DNA of 64,000 bases from Juglans regia (GCF_001411555.2 NW_023361600.1:243402-307401), one strand, 5' to 3'; positions 33,115 through 45,338 are shown, numbered from the stretch's first letter. The notes: a model not told the origin generated them from the sequence alone. Numbers and translations are program-made.

Positions 33115-36111
33115 TGTAACGCCCCGTCCCCGAGAGTCCAGATAGTTAACTCATATCACCTAAAAATCATTTCCAAATAATACTTTTAAAATAAACCAGA
33201 GTCTCTATAACATATTAACCTATTTGTTCAATACAAATATCCATGTTCCTACAAAATGGCACATCAGTGATGTATCATTAATAAACATAAACTTTCCCAC
33301 AAGGATTAGGAATATCCATTACTCAAAATACCAAAGCCACATACAATATTAACACTACCAAAAGACTCTCCAACAGTCATTCTATGATTAACAACTTGCA
33401 AGTACTCCCTATTCTTGATTTCCAGTTGTTGCATCAAAAATTATCTGAAACATATTTTGAAGATAGGGGTGAGTTATCAACAATTCAGTAAGCAGAGAAC
33501 ATATACTAGTATGCAAACATGAGCATTTACAGATTTCAGAATGCAGAATAAAACACTTTTTATTTTCAGAATGCAGAGTCAGAACATGTTATCAAAAATA
33601 TTAAAGCGAAAGTTCACAATATTCTTATTCAAAATTTCCTTGGCACAGCATAACTAAAACATCATATCAGAACAGAATTCCATGTTTAACCCCCGTGGTA
33701 GGGTTGTGCAAACCCCGGCGGCCAACCGAGCAGAAACAGAATGTGAATCTTCCCTTTATCATTCTCGGAGCCCCGAGTGTACACATAGGAAAGACCACGC
33801 AGAAAACCACTTTATTTCCAAAGTGGATGCACCAGAAACAGAAAAGTTGGTAAGGTCAAAATAGAAACAAAATGTCATGCCAGAGGTTTCAGAAATCACA
33901 TCTTATCATAGCAGAATACAAAATATTTTCAGAACAGAACAAAATCAGATCACAAAAATATGATTTATGCACAAGATTTCATATTCGCTCTCTTTTGCAT
34001 AGTTCGAAAGCAAAATGTCAAAATAAGCTCGTGTCTACACTAGTCATGACAGAAAATATTTCTTTCTTATACAAAATTTCATGAGTAATGATGAACAAAT
34101 AACTGAGGTCGTTTCAGAAATTTCCTTTCATAACAAAACATGCACATTTTCAAAATTGACCCCGTCTATTTTATTTTTATGCAAAGTCTAGCATAAGAAC
34201 CCCGCTTACCTGGAACTCTTTAGTCTTTCAAAAAAATTCCTCAACAAAGCCGAACAAATATTAATCTTCACCTATAACATAATCACATAATTTTCATAAA
34301 TTTCCAATCGAACACGTATCTCAATATTTAAGCCTAAGATGCTAAAATAACTTATTTTAATTCCTCGAAAATCTAAATTCAGGAATTTCAAAAAATGTTA
34401 ACACTTCTCAAATTCCAACTAAATCTCTGACTAAAGTATTAACTCTAACTTATTTACTAATGAAGAATCAAACTATCGGATTTATTACTACATAACATAA
34501 TTATGCCAAAAATTTCTTTTTAAGCTATACATAAAAATTATTTAACAAACTATATCATAATAAAATTACAACATTATCACTTACTTTTGAAAGAGGCTTT
34601 ACTCAAAATAAATTTAACTTACCAAGATCATTTCTGTAAACATGGAAAATTTTGAGTTTACATAATACATATCAAAGTTTAAAACACAATAATGTAACTT
34701 AAAATTCAAAGGTAACAAGGAAATTTTTATTTATTAGACCGACTATACAATAGTTTTTGTAATACTTCGTTTGAAAACATAATCAAATGGGTAATAACAT
34801 CTATCCTATTAGGTTATAGACTCCCCCCCCCACACACACACATACATATATACTATCCTTTTAAGTCAGCAACACAAAAAACCAAGAGGAAGTGGAGTGC
34901 AGACTTACGATTAAAACCGAGCTGTACGTGGAGGGGCAAGGCACGACAGCTACACTGGAGGAACTATGGTGGTGCTGCTGGGCACCAAGGAGGGCATGCA
35001 GTGGCAAGGCCACCTACGCTGGGCGGCGAAAGCGAGAGAGATAGAGAGAGCATGGAGAGTGCGAGATGAGGGAGAGAGAGCAACCAAGAGGGAGCGAATA
35101 CAGAGAAGGGTCTGGGCTCACTGATCTGCGCAGGGTGACGAGGATCACGACCGGAAGTTTCTGTTGATTTTATGGTGCTTTTCGGTGCAAAAGGTGCTAA
35201 TTTTGCAGTGGCTTACGGTGGAGATCAGTAAATGCTCTGTTTTTGGTGCAAGAAGCAGAGCCTTTTCCATGAGGTGGGGTGTGGCTCTCGGTTTAGTGAG
35301 GCTGAGCAGCGGCTAAGCAGAGGTGTTGCGGCACAATGTTGGGTGACGGCTTCGTGTGGCTGAGGTTCCGCGTGGACTGGGCCCGGGGAGTAGCGACTCA
35401 TTGGCTTGGCTGGTGCTCTGTTTTTTGGCGGTTCAACAGAGGTGGTGTTTACATGGAGAGAGTGGTGGCGCACGGCTTGAGTGGTGGACTTTGTGTGGCT
35501 GAGGTTCCGTGTGCGTGGATTGAGTTCGGCGAAGAACGACGCGTTGGCCTGGCTGTAGGGGGCGGCTGGGCTGCTTAACGCAACCAAGGCTTGTGGTTTG
35601 GTGCTTTACTGAAGGGTAGGGACTGGCTGCAAGGGCAACGGTTTTTTGTGTGGTGAGGGCGTGAAATGAGGGTAGCGACAATGAGTCTAGGGTTGAGAAA
35701 AACTTAACTTATATATAAGCTATAAGTAGAAAGCAGAACAAACCTAAATAAAAGGAAGGGATGGACGTGCATGAAATAGAAATGGCTTGACACCGTGTGA
35801 TGAAGTCTGGACCCAATCTCACGGCTGGGCTCTTAACGAGATTATTGCATGGCTTTTATCTAAAGTTTTGGGTCTCTAAACAACCTAAAATAAATATCAT
35901 TATCCCATAAATTTTCTGATGAACATCCCTTTGATCCATTAAAGACTTTAAAACCTAAATATCAAACCTATAGAAAAAATTTATATACCACCAAAAATAT
36001 CTTAGGCTCAAACTCTCTTCTAAAAATTTTACTCGTAATCCCAAACGATTTTTCATAACTATAACTCAAAAATGTTTTTTTTAAAGTGGCTTGGCTGGCC
36101 CGGGTGTTACA
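33115..36111 (-). mobile_element. Solo LTR inside the LINE, minus strand
   Basis: The plus-strand ends are tgtaacgccccg at 33115 and cgggtgttaca at 36111, the expected termini for a minus-oriented LTR of the 'tgtaacacccc' type. The flanks are gaagg (33110-33114) and aaagg (36112-36116), a 5-bp target duplication with one change. Removing the insert rejoins the LINE frame (W-K-A-P-I). The 3' half (33115-34300) is homologous to the LTRs of the 2261-9447 element, including their antisense frame (here 33682-33864, plus). The 5' half (34800-36111) is different and holds a GC-rich block and, on the minus strand, a TATATAA motif near 35710. Confidence 0.85.
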
Positions 36112-36116
36112 AAAGG

Positions 36117-36563
36117 CTCCTATAGAAGGCCAAGTGATGGTTAATTGGGATGCTGCACTAAAGGTTAATGAAGGAAGGATGGGGATCGGTGTAGTGATAA
36201 AAGATGAGCATGGAGAAGTGTTTGTCTCACTGTGTGCTTAGAAGAGGATAGTAACTTCTCCTCTAGTAGCTGAGTTTTAGGCTCTCTGGCGTGCTATGCA
36301 ATTGTGTGCAAAGTTGAACCTATCGAAAGTGGTCTTTGAAGGGGATGCTCTGAGTGTGGTTAAAGCAGTAAATGGTGCTGAAGCTAGTTAGGAATGGCAT
36401 GGTCAATTAGTTGAAGACATTAAAGGGGTTTTGAAGAATAGATCTAATTGGACAGTCATACATACTTATAGGGAATGTAATTGTGTAGCTCACTTTCTAG
36501 CTAAAGCTTCTTTACTTGTAAATGAGGAAACAATTTGGATAGAAGAAGGCCCTATAGGCATAT
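36117..36563 (+). pseudogene. LINE RNase H domain, 3' part of the split LINE
   Basis: The frame reads VNWDAALKVNEGRMGIGVVI, then after stops ALWRAMQLCAKLNLSKVVFE, ending with NCVAHFLAKASL and a TAA at about 36562. This is the plant LINE-type RNase H fold, with the first-strand Asp (NWDAA), the Asp of the FEGDAL motif (EGDA) and the H..A end. At least three in-frame stops interrupt it. It continues the frame broken by the solo LTR at 33114. Confidence 0.8.
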
Positions 36564-36643
36564 AATACTATGTTCAAAAGGATAAAGATGTAACAGTTGA
36601 AGAAGAATGAATATAAGTTTGATGTTTTTTATTCAAAAAAAAA

Positions 36644-37555
36644 AACTCATCCCGAGCAATGAGCTCGCCCGATGTAATGAGAAATAAGTCAAGTCTAACG
36701 GTCAATATTGAATGACCTTTATTTGCCTATACGATCCTACGATTTATATCATGAATATGTTTAGTAACGGACATATACTGCCTGTAACTGCTGAACCAAC
36801 CATGACCATCGTCCAATGCTCATTAACAATTTTCAAGTCTCCTATCTTGACTGAAATGGTGCTTTGACTGTTTTTCAAAAGTCACCTATCTTGCTTGAAA
36901 AGGTGCTTCGATGTTTGTATAAAGACATGCCCAATCGGAAATAAACATATAGTTTTCTTTCCTTGAAGTGTTGTGCTTCCATTGTTATAGTACTCTGTAT
37001 TAGTGGTTGAGATTTTCTATGAGTGACAATACGTGACACGATCTGTGAATCCAATACAAACACGATACGAAATTAGCGGATTTGAGTTTGATGTTAACGG
37101 ATCCAGATCAAAACGGGTTGACCCATTGAGATACTTTATAAACGGGTAAACCCACTTAATCTGAAATAAAACCGTTTATATTTTATTTCAAAATTATAAT
37201 TTTATTATTGTTGAGTTGTAATATTATTGGTATTTCTTAGTATCGTTATGTTTTTATTATGAAAATTGTAATTTTAGACCTATACTCATATTTGTTATTG
37301 TAGGGTTTGTAATATTGGTTTTATTATATGTTAAAATTTGAAAAATATAGATACTTTTGTTAGTAGGTGATTGTATTTTTTTTTTAAGATATTGTGGTGA
37401 CTAATAGATATAAATTTTAACTTTTATGTCAAATTATGTTAATAAGGTCAAATGATTAGTGCATGTTAGTTAATTACATGAAATCAGTTTAAATATTAAT
37501 TGAATTATGTCGTATTGACTTATTTCTAATTAATTATTAAATGGGTCAAAACAAC
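36644..37555. other. Noncoding, including a 'cgggttgaccc'-type repeat
   Basis: The part at 36644-37020 is unassigned. From about 37020 to 37550 there is a repeat starting 'gacacgatctgtgaatcc', with 'aaaacgggttgacccattga' and 'aaacgggtaaaccc', and ending 'attaaatgggtcaaaaca'. The ends resemble a dispersed repeat type common in dicots. It abuts the broken RLP and replaces its 5' half. Confidence 0.5.
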
Positions 37556-38935
37556 GGTGACCTTACCAAACTCACCAACCTTGAGTTATATGACAATGAA
37601 TTGAGTGGAAAGCTGCCAATGGATTTGGGAAAGCTCTCCAAATTGAAGCATCTACTCCTCAATACAAACTTCTTAATGGGTGCTCTGCCTCCATCTTTAA
37701 TGAATTGCACAAATCTCGGGACCTTGAATTTACGCCACAATTTCTTTGGAGGAGATATCTCCACCCTAAACTTTTCTACTCTTCATCATCAACTTACTAT
37801 ACTCGACCTTTGGAAAAATGAGTTTACTGGTACTTTGCCAGTGAGCCTTTTTTCATGCAAATTCCTAAGAGCAATCCGACTTGCTAGTAACAAACTCGAA
37901 GGACAAATTCGACCAGATATTGTTCAATTGAAGTTCCTAGTTTTCCTTTCACTCGGTTACAACATGCTAACCAACATCATAGAGGAGCAATTAAGATTCT
38001 GGCACATTGCAAGACTCTCAATTAAGTTCCTAGTTTTCCTTTCACTCGATGACAGCATAGTTGGTTTCGATGGATTCAAAAATCTCAAATATTTGGGTCT
38101 TACTCATTGTAAGTTGACTGGTCTTACTCATCTAAGCTTAAGAACTTACAAGTCTTGGGTCTCAGCTTCAATCATATCACAAGATCAATTCCTGGTTCGT
38201 TGTCGACTCTTCCGAGGCTCTTTCGTTTAAACTTATCTGATAATTTGATTTTAGGTGAATTCCCATAAGAAATTTGTACATTGCCAACGTTAGTATCAGA
38301 CGATTCAGACCAGGCTCCCATAGACAATAGTTCTTTGATTTTATCCATTTTTGCCACAGTGAATGGTACCTTTCTTAAGTTTAGTTCCCTCTCCAACTTG
38401 GACCATGGATATGATCCGTTGCAAACAACAATCTTAGTGGCAACATTCCCATTGAGAGCGGTCGTTTGAATTAGCTTCATGGATTGAATTTTTGCCATAA
38501 CAACTTCACAGGCAACATTCTAGACCAAATATCGGAGCTTCATGGATTCCAGCATCGCTAGCAAGGTTTCATTTCTTGCATGAGTTTAGTGTTGCAAACA
38601 ATAATCTCCATGGAGCTATACCTTTAGGCACTCAACTCCCGAGCTTTGATGCCTCTACATATGAAGGCAATCCTTAACTTTGTGGCGCCCCTCTTTCCCA
38701 TGAGTGTGCCTCTATTATTAGCAACAACAACAACATTCAATAGGACAAAGATGGACTTGGAGTTCTATGGCTTCATATTAGCACGGTACTTGGCTTCATT
38801 ACAGGATTTTTGGGAGTATTTATTCCTTTATTTTTTTAAAGTAATAGGAGAGTCGTTGCATAGTTTATATTCCTGGACAACGTCAAATATAGGCTCTATG
38901 TGACATTAGCTGTTTGTTTGGGCTGAGCACGTCTG
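37556..38935 (+). pseudogene. RLP pseudogene (5' truncated, several frameshifts)
   Basis: Homology to the intact RLP begins at its middle LRRs (DLTKLTNLELYDNELSGKLP against NLTKLTLLKLYANRLSGKLP) and runs to the tail. Open from 37541 to 38230, it is then broken by an early stop, frameshifts and a deletion around the island region. Later landmarks are YEGNP-stop-LCGAPL near 38665, GFITGF near 38795 and YRLYVTLAV near 38890-38915. It has no signal peptide or N-terminal cap. The upstream part is replaced by the repeat ending near 37550. It is a clear family member and cannot make a receptor. Confidence 0.9.
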
Positions 38936-39949
38936 TTGAGCAATATAAGATCAACTTTGCTACTCATCATTCCAACACACCACACTTATTTTTATATGAC
39001 AATTCAATATCTTATTCTTATCAAATATTAAATTGTCATACAAAAATTTATTTTTACAAGCTATAGGCTATAGATCACTAAAGTCATAACTTATTGACTT
39101 ATAACTTACTACTTGTGATTCTATCATTTTATGAAGTACTATTAAAGACTTTAAAATATTACTAAAAAAAAACTTAAGTGTATTACTAGTTATTAATCTT
39201 ATTACTTTATATAAGATTAATTAGTAGTAATATTGTATTCATAAGATTATATAAACTAGAAAGTAATATACATATTTAGTATTAATATCAATTATTAATA
39301 ATTAATAAGCTCATACTAGTAGACTACTAGACTAGTGTCTATTGTGTGATAACTACTAGTAGTAGTCTAGTATTAATTCTTACATATGCGTTATAACTAC
39401 AAGCATAAATAATATTATGATTTTATGCAAATATAAGACCTTGTATCAATATTTAAGTATCAATATTCAATATACTAATTTTGTAGTTAATATACGGTAT
39501 TAGAATAATAGTATTATATTAATTAATATAACTATAATATTATATCATGGTTTATGAATAATAAATTATAATTTTTGATAAAATATAATGTTAGACAATT
39601 TTATATAATTAAATACTATAAATACATTGTCTTATAGTATTTAACATGTATTATATTATATATATATACATATATAACATGTATTAAATATTAATCTAGT
39701 TTTTTTTACAACACTACTTGCTAGTTTTATAGTATATAACAATTAACATGTATTATAATTTATAGACTATAGTATTTTTTTTATGAAATAGACTTAGTAT
39801 TTAATTTAGTAGTTATTTTAATTTGTGAGTTCAGCCTAGTCACATGTATGTGTTATTTGTGGAGCTATTGAGGGCCTGAGACCGTTGGATCTTTATATCA
39901 GAATTGTGAGCTGTTGATTCCATACCCTAAAGCTAGGGTTACGCGATGC
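38936..39949. other. AT-rich noncoding spacer
   Basis: From 39060 to 39830 the sequence is very AT-rich with repeated 'ctagta' and 'actagtag' palindromic motifs (39310-39375). No gene. Confidence 0.6.
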
Positions 39950-40794
39950 TCTGATGCTCATTGAGTCATCTCATTTCTCCTTCAACCGTTTCACTTTCAC
40001 ACTTCGATACTCCTTCAGACCTTCTCTCAGAGCCATTGAGAAACCCTAGCAGATGCAGCTGCGCCTCGACAAACAGGTCATTAAATGCATACATTTATGA
40101 CTCTCAACAAACTGAATCCCTGATTTTGTGGTTCTCTGCTTCGTTAATTCGCTCGTCTATGAGTAGATTATCCAGGTTCTTTTTCTATTTTTAAGCATTT
40201 GGTTAGGAACTTGGCAGATTTGGAGCCACTTATCTAGTTATTAACTTATCTGAGTATTTTCGAGGATTCAATCTGGTTCTCTCCTAACTCTTTATACATT
40301 GTAGTATTGTTCCATTGTAGATCTAAATGTAATCATCTAAGTACACAGTACGCCGAACTCCTAAGTGGTTAGTGGTTTGACATTGTTGACTGTTTTGCCA
40401 TACATCACCAGTCGTCTATGCATGCTTCTGTGACTGTCTATCACTTTGATTGATAAGTTTATGCTTTATTTATTTTTTATTTTGTAATGGCAGAATATGC
40501 CTTGTTAGGGCCTTAGGCTATTAACTTGATCCTATATTGATTTTGCTATTGTTTACAAATATATGTTTTGAGCTTTATATTTCATATCTGAAAATTGTGA
40601 AGAAAAAAACCTTTTGAAGTGCTTGCATACAGATCTTTGCTTGAAGCAAGATTTATAGTCCATTGTGAGTTTAACTTATTCCCCCTCCTATCTGGTGCTA
40701 TGTTATATTTATTTACTTTAGATTTTTCATTTTTCATTTGCTTCTCTACATTCTCTCAGGTTATTTGTGTATATTGTTGACTGGAGTCACAGTG

Positions 40795-41450
40795 TGGAGA
40801 TTTGGTTCTGGCTTTATGTTCTTGTTCTCAGTATTTAAATATGCTTTCTTTTAAATGTTTTGGTTTATTAATATGATCCTATTTGATTCTAGCTTAAGGC
40901 TTTATGTTCTTGCTTGAACTATTTAATGATGCTTTATTGTTCATGTTTTGGTTAATTAATTTGATCTTATTTGGTTATTGCCTTAAGTATTGAAATATGT
41001 TTTATTTAACATGTCTTGGTTGATTAATCTTATCCAATCTATTCTATGTTTATGTTCTTGCTTCAAGTATTTAAATATGCTTTCTTGAACTTTTTTTGGT
41101 TGATTATAAATTATCCTATCTGGTTCTTGCTTCATGTTCTTGCTTCAACTATTTAATTATGTTATCTTTAACATCAACTATGCTGAAAGTATGAAATAGT
41201 GTTTTCTTTAACATGCTTTGGTTGATAAATATCTTTCTTTAGCATGTTTTGGGTTATAAATCTTATCCAATCTATTCTATATTTATGTTCTGGCTTCAAG
41301 TATGAAATGGTGCTGTATTTAATATGTTTTGGTTCATAAAATTATCCAATCTGTTTTAAATTTATGTTCTTGCTTCAAGTATAAAATGATGGTGTGTTTA
41401 ACATATTTTAGTTGATACATTTTATCCAATCTGTTCTATGTTTATGTTGT
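40795..41450 (+). repeat. Degenerate tandem repeat, about 70-85 bp period
   Basis: About eight diverged units are anchored on 'tttatgttcttgcttcaag', 'tatttaaatatgctttcttt', 'catgttttggttgat' and 'cttatccaatct'. Anchors fall near 40814, 40901, 41048, 41130, 41281, 41358 and 41440. It lies in the presumed intron of hAT transposase 1. Confidence 0.75.
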
Positions 41451-41454
41451 TGAG

Positions 41455-41705
41455 GTGCCTTGCTTCTAAAGGCACGTTGAGCCACCAAGGCAAGACTGTA
41501 TACTGAAACTGTTCGAGTCAAAATTGTTTGACTTTAGCATCTTTTAGTTGATTAGTATCAACTGCATCAACCTTGCCTTTTGGAGGCACATTGAGTCATC
41601 AATGCAAGACTGTATAACAAAACTGTAGGGGTCAAATTTTTTTGACTTTAACATCTTTTACTATCCTTGCTTCTGGAGGCACTTGAGCCATCAAGACAAG
41701 GTTAT
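41455..41705 (+). repeat. Second tandem repeat, about 100 bp period, three units
   Basis: Units share 'ccttgcttctggaggcac', 'ttgagccatcaaggcaag' and 'tttgactttaacatctttta', at about 41460, 41572 and 41658. It directly follows the first tandem array. Confidence 0.7.
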
Positions 41706-42596
41706 TTTGATTTTAGTTGATTAAGATAACCTGTATGGTTAGTGTTTATATGCTTATTTTATGTTTCTAGTTTTATATTTAAAAATCATTAGACCCTAGC
41801 AAATGGATGATCGTATGAATGAACTTGATTTGGTGGAGGAGTATGAAAATGAAAACTTTATTGGGATTAGCTTAGTAGAGCCCATAGTTGATGATGATGG
41901 AGAATTGCAAATACTGAAGGCCTAATACTGTCTCTATTGAGGGTCCAACATAAGTTCAAACAGTAGCCTATGAAAAAAAGAAGAGAAAGAGGACTTTTGT
42001 TGTATGGAATGATTTGGTCGAAATTGAACTGGATGGCGCTAAACAACCTCAATGTAAGTGGTGTAAAACTTTGTTTAAAGCATCTCGATCAAGTTTTACA
42101 ACTACACTACGTAGGCACTTGCTAACTTGTTTGCCATACATGGGGTCTTAAGAAAAAACAGAAAGTCTTAGCAGTTGAGTCTAAGGAGGCAGATGATAAC
42201 TTCACTGTCTTAAAATTTACCTATGATGGTAGTAGGGTCCAAGAGCTTGCCTCTCATATGATACTTTATCATGAATATCCATTTTCTTTAATGGAGTTTG
42301 CAGTATTTAATAAGTTCATGAGAGCAAACACTCCATATTGGAAAAAAATGTCTAGAGCTGCTGCAAAGAATGAATGCATTAGAACTTATGAGACTAAAAA
42401 GACAAAATTAAAGATTTTTCTTAAACATGTTAAAAAAGTTCATATCACAACTAACATGCGGACTTCTTGTCAAAAACTTTTATATATGGTAGTGACATGT
42501 CATCTTATAAATATTGATTGGCATCTTCGGAGGCGTGTGTTGAACTTTTGTAAGGTGCCGCATCTGCATACTAGCTTTCTTATTGCTGATGCTTTA

Positions 42597-43388
42597 TGAT
42601 GGGAACCAAGATGGGTCTAGTCTTAAAGATAATTTGCAACTTCCATATGGGCCAAGAAGATCAAGGAGACAATGCAAGGATTGATGCAATCCACTTAGGA
42701 CGAGTTTAGCAAGAGTCCAACATTCAAGATGGGCTTGAAGGATGAAGATCTAGTTTTGATTCATTTGATCAGCTATGGAGGAGGGCAACGACGAGACTTA
42801 AAGGCTTTGGGCTCTTGAAGGGTTTCAACTTATTTAATTCATTTAAAGAACTTATTTTATTAGTTTAGAATAATTGAGTTTATTATGGGAAGCACTTAAG
42901 GGTGCCTATGCAATGGCATGTTGGGAAAGTTATTATTTTATTGAACTAGGGTTAGGGTTACTGTAGCCAAGTTACTATAGCGCGGCACTGTTCATCCAGG
43001 GGCACTTTTGGAAGATGGGGGTTTATTTTGGCTAGCGTTTCATTAGGTTTTGCTTTAAATACTCTATGTAGCCTCATTCTAAGGAGTTTATGAAGTTTAT
43101 GATTTTTTGATGAATTTATTCATTATGAGTTGAGTTTTACTCCTCTTGTTCTTAATTGAATTTTTGAACTTATCAAAGGTAAATCACAACTTTTGTGGCG
43201 TTCCTCCTTTGTAATCTGGGTTCTTGAGACGGGTTCTTCGACGGGTCTAGATTTTAATATAATCTGGGTTCTTGAAACGAGTTCTCATCGGGTCTAGGTT
43301 CTCCATCCATTGACTTGATTTTGGCTTTCTTGGAGAGTTTTCAAATTGATTGTGGGTTCAAGGGAATCATTCCTGCGGGTTCATATCA
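42597..43388 (+). repeat. 5' LTR of the 42597-47414 element
   Basis: It matches 46622-47414 along its length. Because the pol frame runs into the 3' LTR, this copy also holds the last pol codons (GNQDG...RRSRRQ), here without an upstream frame. Confidence 0.95.
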
Positions 43389-43390
43389 TT

Positions 43391-43403
43391 TGGTATTCAG
43401 AGC
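43391..43403 (+). other. Primer-binding site (variant)
   Basis: tggtattcagagc follows the 5' LTR after two bases. It matches the initiator-Met type tggtatcagagc with one extra t. Confidence 0.75.
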
Positions 43404-44198
43404 AAGGTTTCCAATCAGGTCTTATTCTATCTTTTATTTCTTGCATATTTAATTCTAGGGTTTCATTGTTCTAGGATTGATTACAAAAATAAAATAAAAA
43501 TAAAAATAGTGGTGGCTAGCAGATTTCTTCACTATTGTTAGGGTTGCTGAAATTCATTGTTCTAGGGTTTGTGTTGGCTGAAATCTCTTATTCTGGGGGT
43601 TGCCGTATATCACTTGTCCAAGGGTTTTTGAGTTATTGTTAGTATTTTCTCAACTGCTTATTCTTGATTGTGATCAAATTAGTTGGTGAAAAGAAAAGTA
43701 AAGAAAAAAAAAGGAAAAAAAAAAAAGAATAGGAAGAAGAAGAAAAAGAAAAGAGAAGGTAGCATATTCAAAAGTTGCTACATAGTTACAACAAAGAGAA
43801 AGAAAGTATTTGTTGATTGAGCTTTTATCATCAAAGGGGCTGCTGCATACCCCACTAAAATTGGTATCTTGTGTTGTTGTTACTCTTTCATTCGTATAAG
43901 TTCCTTGATTCTCGTGTCATTTATTCCTTCCGTGTTTCTCTTATTCTTTTTTATTAGACCTAATTACTAGTTGGGATAAAAAAAGGTTGTCTTGTCTTGA
44001 TTGAGCTCAATTAGTTTTGAAAGAACTTGAGTGGAAAAACTCTTGAGGAAAAGGGCAAGAGAGTGTGAGACTATTATCGGGAAAAAGCCAATTAAGAGTG
44101 AAACACGAGTGGAGTGCCATTATTCGAGTGTAAACACGTAAGGGAGTGTGTGGGGTTTTCTTTTTTACCACTAACATTCTTTTGAGCAGAACTTTATA
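43404..44198. other. Untranslated leader of the gypsy element
   Basis: Noncoding. It has an A/G-rich run at 43690-43760 and no frame of note before the gag start. Confidence 0.6.
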
Positions 44199-45327
44199 AT
44201 GTCTCATCGGAGTAGCTCATCACAAGGGAGAGAGCAGATAACTCATCCTTTGTGTTGCAAGCCATGCAACAACAGTTTGAGCGGTTGAACTTGGTGTTAG
44301 GTGAAGTGAGGGATAGTATGGATAATCAAGAAGTAATTATTAGAAATCTGCAAGGTGAGAGAGATAGGAGGCATGGAGGAGGCCTTAGGGCAAACTCAAG
44401 GGGTCGAGATAGAGTAGATAACAACCTTGGGAGCATCAAAATGAAAATACCATCATTCCAAGGTAGAACTGATCTTGAAGTTTATTTAGAGTAGGAGAAA
44501 ATATTGGAGTTGGTGTTTGATTGTCATAATTATTCTGAGGAGAAGAAGGTGAAGTTGGCTGTAATTGAGTTCACTGATTATGCGATTCTTTGGTGGGATC
44601 AATTAGTATCCAATAGGAGGAGGAATCTTGAGAGGCCTGTAGAAACATGGAGAGAGTTGAAAGCTATCATGAGGCGGAGATGTGTACCTAGCCACTACTA
44701 TAGAGACCTCTACCAAAAACTATAAAATCTTACACAGGGGTCTAGGAGTGTAGAAGATTACCATAAGGAGATGGAGGTAGCTATGATTCGGGCCAATGTA
44801 GTGGAGGATCGGGAGGCCACGATAACAAGATTTTTGAGTGGGTTGAATAGGGAGATAGCCAATGTAGTTGAGTTGCAACATTATAAGGAGGTAGAGGATA
44901 TGGTGCACATGGCTATGAAGGTGGAGAGACGGCTAAAAGGAAGGGGTATATCAAGGTATACTTCGGTTTCTAATACTCCTTAGAAACCAAAGTGGGACAA
45001 AAATAATCAAGTTGTAGCAAAGGGGATGAACGAACCACCAAAGGGAAAAGATTTGGGTGAGGATGAAATCTCAAGAAAAAGTGAGAATGAGTTGAAAAAC
45101 AATTGTGAGGCCGAGAGTTCAAAAAAAGAAGAGACTGAAAGAAAAACAGAGAGTGAAAAGAACAAAGAGAGTGAGAGGAAAAAAGAGAATGAGGCAGAAA
45201 CATAAAAAGAAAGAGAGAGAGAGAGAGAAAAAGAAAATAGAGAGGTGGTTGAGAGTTAAGAAAAAAGAGTGGAGCCACAAGAGGAAAAAGAAATAGAGAT
45301 TGTAGAGAGAAATAGAAAGAAGACAAA
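44199..45327 (+). pseudogene. gag of the gypsy element, broken
   Basis: gag forms the particle that packages element RNA. The start is MSHRSSSSQGRE with a frameshift near 44240, followed by a helical region (LQAMQQQFERLNLVLGEV). The Retrotrans_gag core is LELVFDCHNYSEEKKVKLAV, WWDQL, YYRDLYQKL and [16 protein letters not shown] highly charged K/E/R-rich C-terminal region (45100-45300) stands where a zinc knuckle would be expected. I see no CCHC motif, which suggests that segment was lost or replaced. In-frame stops are TAG at about 44492, TAA at about 44723 and TAG at about 44981. Confidence 0.85.
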
Positions 45328-45338
45328 AGTGAGTTTTT

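Larger units (their letters stand above)
31816..36643 (+). mobile_element. 5'-truncated LINE interrupted by a solo LTR
   Basis: ORF2 sequence begins within the end of the RT thumb region (motifs 'GKEVLLKAIIQAIP', YHMIVFQLP and FWW, partly frameshifted, from about 31830). It continues with a zf-RVT-type region (WAKLGVAKASGGLGF, VPGVVKMFLWKVMNNCLP, FCPICKMQKETVSHALWSC) to 33114. The RNase H domain resumes at 36112 after the 3-kb solo LTR. The 3' end is an A-tract at about 36632-36643. Several stops are present (for example the TGA at 32239-32241, plus frameshifts near 32820). I found no convincing target duplication. The A-tract before 31816 may belong to an older element. Confidence 0.8.
39950..42596 (+). 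pseudogene. hAT transposase 1, 5' part (BED zinc finger)
   Basis: A leader-like region (39950-40200, CT-rich) is followed by about 1.6 kb of repeat-rich, intron-like sequence. A coding region opens with ATG at 41803 (MDDRMNELDLVEEYENENF). After frameshifts there is a BED zinc finger at about 41970-42150 (WNDLVEIEL, CKWCKTLF, LRRHLLTC: C-x2-C...H-x4-C). Then comes the hAT N-terminal region, open at 42258-42596 (MILYHEYPFSLMEFAVFNKF, YKWxx-like WHLRRRVLNFCKVPH, IADAL). The gene stops at the gypsy insertion at 42597 and resumes at 47415. hAT transposases cut and paste their element. Stops at about 41922 and frameshifts near 41960 and 42150 make it inactive. Confidence 0.8.

Noticed and set aside
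35225..35681. GC-rich frames on both strands
   Set aside because: They lie inside the solo LTR 33115-36111, in its GC-rich part, with no homology I recognise.
37541..38230. Separate short LRR gene
   Set aside because: The frame begins in the middle of RLP repeats beside a repeat element, lacks signal peptide and cap, and homology continues past its stop through frameshifts to the RLP tail.
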